This document shows positions 36,235 to 43,202 of a stretch of 64,000 nucleotides of DNA, in pieces. The notes under the pieces are model-generated. The model searched no databases, was not told the DNA's origin, and worked only from the letters and a program-made list of their open reading frames with translations. Every line of letters starts with the position of its first letter. Position 1 is the stretch's first letter. The translations under genes were made by a program, and so were the position numbers. Source of the stretch: Phenylobacterium sp. (lineage in GTDB: Bacteria > Pseudomonadota > Alphaproteobacteria > Caulobacterales > Caulobacteraceae). The stretch spans positions 1-64,000 of the forward strand of contig NZ_PNLB01000023.1 of assembly GCF_013822795.1 (NCBI RefSeq), in the 5' to 3' direction.

Positions 36235-37056
36235 TCAGGTTGAGGCCGACTGGAGGAAGTTGGTGTCGGTCATCCAGCGGATCCAGGCTGTGCCCGCCGT
36301 GATGAAGGCCACTGCTAGCTCTCGGGGCGGTGGCGTTGGCTCGGGCGCGCCATCAGCATGGCGATACGAGTGGGCCCCGTTCACCCACTCACCGAAAGCG
36401 GCGATCAGTCGACCGCCGGCATCGGATGCCCGGTCGGAGTAGTAGGCTCTTAGGCGGGGTGCGAGGTTCTTGTCGATTTCGCTCTTGCCCAAACGAGCTA
36501 CGCCAAATTCCTGCTTGAACACCGATTCCGCTGCGTCGAAGACGCTCCGCACAGCTGTCAGGGTGTCGTCGTTTACAAGCGCATTCATTCCGCCTTGATA
36601 GGAGGCGAGGGCTGCTCCATGCCCGTGTTCAGATAGCGAGGCTATTGCTGAAACACGCGCCTGCTGGAAGGCCGCGTCAATGTAAGGATGAAGGCCGCAC
36701 TCTTCGTCGGTGGTGTACTGCAAATTCTCTTCGCGAAGAGCGCGCTCGACGAAGCCGCGGAGCGTCTGCTTGTAGCCGTCCCGGTTGGCCACGCTGTAGG
36801 CAATGGTCAAGGAGTCGAGCAGGTCGCGGAGCTCCAATTTGAGAAAGAAGGCGTCCCAATCCACTTCGTCAAAGAAGGTGGGAACTTTAACTCCGAGCTC
36901 CACCTGAAGCACTTCTGGAAGATCCTCGGAAAGCGTTCCGGAGGAAATCTTGATGTAGCCAGCGATGCGTCTCCGAAAGCGCTCGCTGTCCGCACCGGGT
37001 GCCCCCTTTGAGATGTACTCTAGGCTAAATCGCCTCCCCAAAGCTCGCTCTGTCAT
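36235..37056 (-). CDS. Hypothetical protein, possibly Abi/HEPN-like C-terminus
   Basis: A 273-residue soluble protein. The first half (FRRRIAGYIKISSGTLSEDL; WDAFFLKLELRDLLDSLTIA) is unrecognised. The second half has the layout of abortive-infection C-terminal (HEPN-type) domains: a helix FDAAESVFKQEFG, a middle KNLAPRLRAYYSDRASDAGG and the ending GAHSYRHADG followed by a helix (FITAGTAWIRWM). The exact R-x4-6-H ribonuclease motif is not clear, so an RNase role is only a guess. ATG 37056. It lies next to a terminase-like remnant. Confidence 0.62.
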   Translation of the reverse strand: MTERALGRRFSLEYISKGAPGADSERFRRRIAGYIKISSGTLSEDLPEVLQVELGVKVPTFFDEVDWDAFFLKLELRDLLDSLTIAYSVANRDGYKQTLRGFVERALREENLQYTTDEECGLHPYIDAAFQQARVSAIASLSEHGHGAALASYQGGMNALVNDDTLTAVRSVFDAAESVFKQEFGVARLGKSEIDKNLAPRLRAYYSDRASDAGGRLIAAFGEWVNGAHSYRHADGAPEPTPPPRELAVAFITAGTAWIRWMTDTNFLQSAST

Positions 37057-37142
37057 GATCCCCCCAGTGTGCTCGCCCCACGACTATGCGTTGGGGCGCG
37101 GAGGATCAATGAGGGCCGAGCGCCGAGCGGGCGACCTATGAA

Positions 37143-37489
37143 ACTAAATCAAAGGAAATCAATGCCGCGCGGAGTAGACGCGAGGGCACAGGACGTCCCG
37201 TCGGGTCGCGTAGCAGGGCCAACGTCGACCTCAGAGAGGCGGCCCAGACCTTCACCCGATCAGCCGTAAGAACCTGGCGTCCATCATGCGCGACAAGGAA
37301 CAGCCCGCCGCGGCGCGCGTCACCCTCGACCGCGCCCACGGGAAGCCCAAGCAGGCGATGGAGCACAGCGGCCTCGGCGGAGGGCCCGATCCGACATGTG
37401 GGCCTTTCCGGCCTGACCGATTAGCAGCTCCACACATTGGGGGTATCTTTGGTCCTCTTGCCGGCGCCGACGGAAGCGGTCGAGCCTGA
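37143..37489 (+). pseudogene. Frameshifted remnant of a phage terminase small-subunit / DUF5681-like gene
   Basis: Two frames joined give a family-like sequence. Frame one (from about 37143) reads TKSKEINAARSRREGTGRPV, GSRSRANVDLREAAQTFTRS, AVR; frame two (from about 37271) continues NLASIMRDKEQPAAARVTLD, RAHGKPKQAMEHSG. Restoring one C near 37274 gives AVRTLASIM, the usual helix. The segment between AARVT and LDRAHGKP is also about five residues shorter than in relatives. No start codon with RBS and no large terminase follow, so it is a decayed fragment. Confidence 0.55.
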
Positions 37490-37749
37490 CGTTGACGCGA
37501 GGGGACTCATCTAGCGTCCGCTTCTCAGCTGCGACCTAACTTCCACTTCTGGCGCGCTCGCGACCTGTGCCGGCGATTTGGCCGACGCTGCTAGGCAGCG
37601 GTCGATCTATGGATCGCCCGCGGTCGCGCCGGGACGTTCGGCGATCACTCAAGTCACCAAATGCTTCCTAAGACCTTGTGGAACCTTGTTCGAAAGGGTC
37701 CGATCACCTGTCGCCCCGACAGAGGGCGTTTTAGGGCGAGGGAACAGTC

Positions 37750-39030
37750 ATGGCTGCCGCGGACATCCTGAAGGACAAGCGCGCCGCCGCGCACAAGGCC
37801 GCCTACGAGGCGCCGGTGGAGGAACTGAATCCGGCCCGCGCCTCGTTGTTTCGCGACGACTCCATGTGGCCGATCTTCCAGCGCCTGCGCGATGAGGCCC
37901 CTGTCCACTTCACGCCCGACAGCAACTACGGGCCCTATTGGTCGATCACCCGCTACAACGACATCATGTCGGTGGATTCCAACCACCAGGTGTTCTCGTC
38001 GGCCAAGGGCATCTCGCTGACCCCGAAGGCCGCCCAAGGGTTCCGCGACCCGAATAACACCGCCACCAACTTCATCGCCATGGACCCGCCGCGCCACGAC
38101 GTGCAGCGCAAGACGGTCAGCCCGGCGCTGTCGCCGCACGCCCTGACCGTCATGGCCCCGCAGATCCGCGAGCGGGCCGGGCTGATCCTCGACTCGCTGC
38201 CGGTCGGCGAAGCCTTCGATTGGGTCGACCTGGTGTCGAAGGAGCTCACCACGATGACGCTCGCGACCCTGTTCGACTTCCCGTTCGAGGAGCGCCGCAA
38301 GCTGACCCGCTGGTCCGACGCCATGACCACGCCGCCCGGCTATCCCGGCGGCGCAGCCGATCTGCAGGACCTGCGCGCGACCATGAACGAGTGCTTCGGC
38401 TACTTCACCGAGCTGTGGAACCAGCGCGTGAACGCCGAGCCGGCCGGCGACCTGATCTCCATGCTGGCGCACGGCGAGGAGACGCGGAACATGACCATGG
38501 CCGAGTTCCACGCCAATGTCGGCCTGCTGATCATCGGCGGCAACGACACCACGCGGAACACCATCTCAGGCTCGGTCTACGCGCTGAACCAGAACCCCGA
38601 CCAGTACGCCAAGCTGCGCGCCGACCACGGCCTGATCACCTCGATGGTCTCCGAGACGATCCGCTGGCAGACCCCGCTGGCCCACATGTCGCGCACCGCC
38701 ACCCAGGACTTCGAGATGGGCGGCAAGACCATTCGCGAAGGCGACAAGGTGGTCATGTGGTACGTCTCGGGCAATCGCGACGAGCGCGTGATCGAGAACC
38801 CCAACAGCTACATCGTCGACCGCGCCCGCCCGCGCCAGCACATGTCGTTCGGCTTCGGCATTCATCGCTGCGTCGGCAACCGCCTGGCCGAACTGCAGCT
38901 GACCATCATCTGGGAAGAGATCCTCAAGCGCTTCCCCGACATCCAGCTGCAGGCCGAGCCGAAGCGCAGCTACTCGACCTTCGTGAAGGGCTACGAAGAC
39001 ATGACCGTGGTGCTGCCGACCCGCCACTGA
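37750..39030 (+). CDS. Cytochrome P450, CYP153-like alkane hydroxylase
   Basis: A 426-residue soluble bacterial P450. Oxygen-binding I-helix LLIIGGNDTTRNTISGSVYA, the ExxR motif in SETIRWQTPLAHMSRTA, and the heme-cysteine loop HMSFGFGIHRCVGNRLAE. The GGNDTTRN and MSRTATQDFEMGGKTI patterns are those of CYP153 terminal alkane/fatty-acid hydroxylases. ATG 37750 with GAGGGA upstream. CYP153 needs a ferredoxin and reductase, absent here; the TetR-type gene downstream may regulate it. Confidence 0.92.
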   Translation: MAAADILKDKRAAAHKAAYEAPVEELNPARASLFRDDSMWPIFQRLRDEAPVHFTPDSNYGPYWSITRYNDIMSVDSNHQVFSSAKGISLTPKAAQGFRDPNNTATNFIAMDPPRHDVQRKTVSPALSPHALTVMAPQIRERAGLILDSLPVGEAFDWVDLVSKELTTMTLATLFDFPFEERRKLTRWSDAMTTPPGYPGGAADLQDLRATMNECFGYFTELWNQRVNAEPAGDLISMLAHGEETRNMTMAEFHANVGLLIIGGNDTTRNTISGSVYALNQNPDQYAKLRADHGLITSMVSETIRWQTPLAHMSRTATQDFEMGGKTIREGDKVVMWYVSGNRDERVIENPNSYIVDRARPRQHMSFGFGIHRCVGNRLAELQLTIIWEEILKRFPDIQLQAEPKRSYSTFVKGYEDMTVVLPTRH

Positions 39031-39090
39031 GGCTGGTTGCGGCGCACGTCATCGTCCATGGTCGGGGCTGTCTTCTAAGGACAGCATGAG

Positions 39091-39663
39091 ATGACGCGCT
39101 TGGCGATCGCAAGCTCCGGAACTTTGCGCCGTCGGGTCTTGGACGCAGCGCGCCGCCTGGTCGACCAGGGCGGGGCGGACGCCTTGCAGCTCCGGCTCAT
39201 CGCAGCGGAAGTCGGCAGTGGGGTTGCGAGCCTCTACTACCATTTCGCCAACAAGGACGCCTTGCTGGCGGCGGTCGCGGTCGAAGGCTGGCGGGAGCTC
39301 GCCCAAACGATCGAGCGGTCCATGGCGAGCGGCAAGTTCCAACGCCGGATCGACGCCGCGTCGGCCGCGTTGCTGACGTTCATCCGCAGGCGGCCGCACC
39401 TCTACGCGCTCATGCAAATGGAACCGAACCTCGCGGTGCGGGAAGCTGAGCAGAGGGCGTTCGAGGTGTTCCAGAGCTCGTTGCTCGGCGACGACAGGGC
39501 CCCGGCTGATCGGGTCGAGGACATCGCTCGTGTATTCTGGGTGCTGGGACGCGGCATCGCCCTCAGCGTCCACATGCAGGAGGACGTGGATTCCGCCGAA
39601 CGGCTGGAGCAGGCGGTTCTGCGGGGGCTGGCCTTCCTCCTCTCCCCACGGTCGGCGGGCTGA
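39091..39663 (+). CDS. TetR family transcriptional regulator
   Basis: A 190-residue repressor with the N-terminal helix-turn-helix ALQLRLIAAEVGSGVASLYY then HFANKDALLAAVAVEG, and a C-terminal ligand domain. It starts 60 bases after the P450 gene on the same strand, so probably regulates it or responds to its substrate (inference). ATG 39091. Confidence 0.88.
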   Translation: MTRLAIASSGTLRRRVLDAARRLVDQGGADALQLRLIAAEVGSGVASLYYHFANKDALLAAVAVEGWRELAQTIERSMASGKFQRRIDAASAALLTFIRRRPHLYALMQMEPNLAVREAEQRAFEVFQSSLLGDDRAPADRVEDIARVFWVLGRGIALSVHMQEDVDSAERLEQAVLRGLAFLLSPRSAG

Positions 39664-39699
39664 CTCGGGCGACGGCCTCAGCCGGTCCTAAGCTCCGCC

Positions 39700-40692
39700 C
39701 TAGGCGCGCGCGAACGCCTCGGCGATCTCCTCGCGGCTCGCCCCGGCCCCCAGCAGCAGGCTGAGCAGCAGCCGGGCCTTGCGCGCGTCCAGAAGCCCCG
39801 CGCCGATCAGGCCGCGGCCCAGCAGGTCGATCTCGCCGCCGGCATAGCCGTAGGTCTTCTCGAGCGTCTCGCCCGCCCCTGTGCGCGAGGCCAGCACGAC
39901 CGGGGCCTTGGCCGCCAGCTGGGCCAGCGGCTCGACCATGGCGAACGGCACGTGCCCGCCGCCGACCGCCTCGACCACCATCCCGGCCACCGGCTCGCGG
40001 GTGAGGTCGCGCAGGCTCTGCGGGTCGCCGCCGAAGACCATCGGCAGCAGGATCACCCGCGGCGGGGCGCCTTTCCAGATGACCGTCGGCGTGCGCTCGG
40101 CCGGCCGGAAGGCGATCCGCACCCGGTCCTCGACCACCCAGCCAAGCGGCCCGATCGTTCCCGAGCCGAAGGCCGAGGTCTTGTGCGTATGGCGCTTGGC
40201 CACAAAGCGTGCGGCGTGAATTTCGTCGTTCATCACCGCCACCACGCCCAGCCCTCGGGCGGCCGGGCTCGCGGCGACGCGGATCGCCGCGGCCAGGTTG
40301 GCCGGCCCCTCCGCGCCGGGCTTGGTCGGGTCGCGCATCGCGCCGGTCACCACCACCGGCTCGGCCAGGTCCAGCAGCAGGTCGAGCAGGTAGGCGGTCT
40401 CCTCCAGGGTGTCGGTGCCCTGGGTCACGACCACGCCTTGGGCGCCGCCGGCCACCGCCGCACGAATGCGTTCGGCCAGGGCGGCGACGTCCTCGAACCC
40501 CAGCTCGACGCTCGCGGCCTTGGAGACCGTCTCGCCGGCGACCTGCGCCACCGCCGCCAGGTGCGGCACGCCCGACAACAGGTCGTTGGCGTCCAGCGTG
40601 GGGACCACGCCGGAGCCGCCGCTCCCCTCCATGGAGATCGTGCCGCCCAGCGAGAAGACGGTGATGCGCGGGCGTGGGGGGGCGGACTGCAA
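39700..40692 (-). CDS. L-asparaginase family protein
   Basis: A 330-residue asparaginase/glutaminase-fold amidohydrolase. First catalytic threonine in VFSLGGTISMEG and the second in VVTQGTDTLEETAYLLDLLL, with VVTGAMRDPTKPGAEGPANL. Converts asparagine to aspartate; type (cytoplasmic versus periplasmic) looks cytoplasmic as no signal peptide is present. The start is TTG 40692 with GAGG six bases ahead; no better ATG is available upstream in frame. Confidence 0.93.
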   Translation of the reverse strand: MQSAPPRPRITVFSLGGTISMEGSGGSGVVPTLDANDLLSGVPHLAAVAQVAGETVSKAASVELGFEDVAALAERIRAAVAGGAQGVVVTQGTDTLEETAYLLDLLLDLAEPVVVTGAMRDPTKPGAEGPANLAAAIRVAASPAARGLGVVAVMNDEIHAARFVAKRHTHKTSAFGSGTIGPLGWVVEDRVRIAFRPAERTPTVIWKGAPPRVILLPMVFGGDPQSLRDLTREPVAGMVVEAVGGGHVPFAMVEPLAQLAAKAPVVLASRTGAGETLEKTYGYAGGEIDLLGRGLIGAGLLDARKARLLLSLLLGAGASREEIAEAFARA

Positions 40693-40879
40693 GACGGACC
40701 TCGGGGGACGGGTTCTGAACGGCTCCTTTGGCGCGCTTGACGCCGCCGCGCCAGCCCTGATGCGTCGCCGCAGGACAAGACCCGATGCGCGCGACGCGCC
40801 CCTCCCCGCCCGCCGCCGTCTGCTATGATGGCCGCTCGCTCCGCGGCCGCCCCGGGGCGATGCGTTTCAGGACGATCTC

Positions 40880-41074
40880 ATGCCGAGGGAACTGCACTAC
40901 ATCGGTCGCCAGGATCACGAGCCGATCGACGACGCCCGCCACTTCCACATCTGCACCCGCTGCGGACAGCCGGTCGACAAGCGCGACCCCGGCGCGGTCG
41001 CCCGGCATGAGGCGCGCGGCCACGATCCGCCCCCGCGCGAGACCGCCGCCCCGTCCTCCTCGCCCGCCGACTGA
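40880..41074 (+). CDS. Small zinc-finger-like protein
   Basis: A 64-residue protein, MPRELHYIGRQDHEPIDDAR then HFHICTRCGQPVDKRDPGAV and ARHEARGHDPPP. The CTRC pair followed by H-x4-H suggests a C2H2-like metal site. Function unknown. Good start context and coding-like composition; divergent from asparaginase. Confidence 0.62.
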   Translation: MPRELHYIGRQDHEPIDDARHFHICTRCGQPVDKRDPGAVARHEARGHDPPPRETAAPSSSPAD

Positions 41075-41178
41075 AAGCGGCACGCGCGATGTCGGCATCT
41101 TGCCGCCGCCCGGGGCTGGACGTATGCTCGCGTCCAAATCCCCCGATTGTGCGCCGCATCCGCGGCGATCGGGGTCGT

Positions 41179-41391
41179 ATGCGCATCTACTCCTTTTCCC
41201 TGATCAATCATCTCGGCGAGCGGTTCGACACGCGCACCGCGGCCTGCGCCGACGACGCCGCGGCGATCGCCCACGGGCGGGGGTTCGAGCGTGAAGGCTA
41301 TCCGGTCGAGGTCCACATCGACGGCCAGCGCGTGGCGCTGTCGGCGACCCCGACCTGGGTCCCGGAACCTTGGCTGCGCCACCTGCTCTGA
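41179..41391 (+). CDS. Small hypothetical protein
   Basis: A 70-residue protein, MRIYSFSLINHLGERFDTRT, continuing AACADDAAAIAHGRGFEREG, VEVHIDGQRVALSATPTWVP. ATG 41179 is chosen over the in-frame ATG at 41089 because the extra N-terminal residues look non-coding. The beta-alpha-beta pattern reminds me of DUF6894-like proteins but this is weak. Confidence 0.55.
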   Translation: MRIYSFSLINHLGERFDTRTAACADDAAAIAHGRGFEREGYPVEVHIDGQRVALSATPTWVPEPWLRHLL

Positions 41392-41525
41392 TCGGCATCG
41401 GCAGGTTGTCGGCCCCGAACCTGCCGATCGTGACGATAGAGGCGACTTTTCGCGTCTCTGAGTCCGCCCTACGGGCCCTATCGTGAGCGTTCCTGCAAGG
41501 CGGGCCTGAGAAACCTGCCGCTAGC

Positions 41526-43202
41526 CTAGGCCGGACGCAGCAGAATCTGTACGCTTCCGTCCGGCAACCGGGCCACGCCGCGCGCCCCGCGGGCGCTCAG
41601 CAACGCCTCGTCCAGCGCCGCCGGATCGACCAGCCGCACGCACACGCGGCCGGCCTTGAGCCCGGCCTCGACGACATTGCCCGCCCCGCCCAGTCCGGCC
41701 AGCCACGGCCCGACGTCGAACGCTGCGGCCGGGGCCGCAACCGCTTGCGGCACAGGAGTTCCGCCGCCGGCGATCGCCGCCCGGATCTCGCCCGCCACCT
41801 GGTCGGCGATCGGGCCCAGCACCACCTGCAGGGCCTTGTCCGAGGGCCGCACCATGCCGCGCGAGCCCAGGGCCTTCAGCGCCGCCTCGTCGACCGCGCC
41901 CTGGTCGGCCACCACCAGCCGCAGCCGCGTGGTGCAGGCGTCGACGCCGATCAGGTTGCCGGCCCCGCCGAGCGCGACGACGAAGTCCTCGCCGCGCTTG
42001 CCGCTCAGGGGCCTGGCCTCGGCCGCCGTCGGCTCGGCCTCGCGGCCCGGGGTCTTGAGGTCGAAGCGCATGATCGCCCAGCGGAAGACGCCGTAGTAGA
42101 GCGCGAAGTACGCCGCCCCGATCGGCAGCAAATACAACGGGTTGGTGGCCTTTCCGAAGTTCAGCGCATAGTCGAAGAACCCCGCCGAGAAGCCAAATCC
42201 GAGCTTCACGTCCAGCAGGCTCATGACGATGAACGACAGCCCGGTCAGCAGCGCGTGGATGGCGTAGAGCACCGGCGCCAGGAACATGAAGCTGAACTCG
42301 ATCGGCTCGGTCACCCCGGTCAGGAAGGTGGTCAGCGCCATCGAGCCGAGCATCCCGCCGACCGCCTTGCGCCGATGCGGCGGGGCGGCGTGGTACATGG
42401 CCAGGCACGCCGCCGGCAGGCCGAACATCATCACCGGGAAGAACCCGGCCATGAACGACCCGGCGCTCGGATCGCCGGCGAAGAACCGGTTGAGGTCGCC
42501 GGTCGCGCCGTGGAAATCGCCGACAATGAACCAGGCGATGTTGTTGAGGATGTGATGGAGCCCGGTGACGATCAGCGCCCGGTTCAGCACCCCGTAGACG
42601 AACAGCCCCGCCTCGCCCGAGCCGACGATGGCGCGGCTGGCGCCGTCCATGCCTGCGTCCAGGCCCTCATAGGTGAAGCCGACCAGCGCCCCGAGGATCA
42701 GGCCGGCCAGCCCCGCAACGATCGGCACGAACCGCCGCCCACCGAAAAAGGCGAGATATTCCGGCAGCTTGATGTTCGAGAACCGATTGTAGAACTGCCC
42801 TCCGATCAGGCCGGACAGGATGCCGATCGGCACCGAGACCTTGGCGATCGCCTTCTCCTTGAAGGCCGCGGTCGCCAGGCCGACGGCGTCGCCGGACATG
42901 CCCTTCAAGGCCTCAGGCGGGACATGCAACAGCACCTCGGCGCTGCGCGTCGCGATCAGGAAGCAGACCACGCCGGCCAGTCCGGCCGCGCCGTTGTTGT
43001 CGCGCGCCAGCCCCACCGCCACGCCCGCCGCGAACAGCAGGCCGAGGTTGGCGAAGATCGCCTCCCCCGCCGCGGCCATGAACGGCACGTCGAGCAGGTC
43101 GGGCTGGCCCAGCCGCAGCAGCAGGCCGGCGGCCGGCAGCACGGCGATGGGCAACATCAGCGCCCGTCCGAGGGATTGCAGCGCTTCAAGGGGCGAGGCC
43201 AT
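41526..43202 (-). CDS. nagE: N-acetylglucosamine PTS transporter, EIIC-EIIB with a second degenerate EIIB
   Basis: A 558-residue GlcNAc/glucose-family PTS permease. Residues 1-370 are EIIC (LGRALMLPIAVLPAAGLLLR; IVTGLHHILNNIAWFIVGDF; TGVTEPIEFSFMFLAP). The EIIB domain carries the phospho-cysteine in GVDACTTRLRL (Cys423). A second copy follows: GLGGAGNVVEAGLKAGRVCV, in which that cysteine position is lysine (Lys516). No IIA domain is attached; it is supplied by the fused protein encoded upstream. The ATG at 43202 shares a base with the stop of that gene (TGATG). Function from neighbours and family: uptake and phosphorylation of GlcNAc. Confidence 0.94.
   Translation of the reverse strand: MASPLEALQSLGRALMLPIAVLPAAGLLLRLGQPDLLDVPFMAAAGEAIFANLGLLFAAGVAVGLARDNNGAAGLAGVVCFLIATRSAEVLLHVPPEALKGMSGDAVGLATAAFKEKAIAKVSVPIGILSGLIGGQFYNRFSNIKLPEYLAFFGGRRFVPIVAGLAGLILGALVGFTYEGLDAGMDGASRAIVGSGEAGLFVYGVLNRALIVTGLHHILNNIAWFIVGDFHGATGDLNRFFAGDPSAGSFMAGFFPVMMFGLPAACLAMYHAAPPHRRKAVGGMLGSMALTTFLTGVTEPIEFSFMFLAPVLYAIHALLTGLSFIVMSLLDVKLGFGFSAGFFDYALNFGKATNPLYLLPIGAAYFALYYGVFRWAIMRFDLKTPGREAEPTAAEARPLSGKRGEDFVVALGGAGNLIGVDACTTRLRLVVADQGAVDEAALKALGSRGMVRPSDKALQVVLGPIADQVAGEIRAAIAGGGTPVPQAVAAPAAAFDVGPWLAGLGGAGNVVEAGLKAGRVCVRLVDPAALDEALLSARGARGVARLPDGSVQILLRPA

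Noticed and set aside
36079..36243. Plus-strand peptide beginning MRFPRLRPKTPAVLVLELAL with signal-peptide-like core
   Set aside because: Only about 55 residues, without RBS, in the gap between two minus-strand genes; the hydrophobic run is probably accidental.
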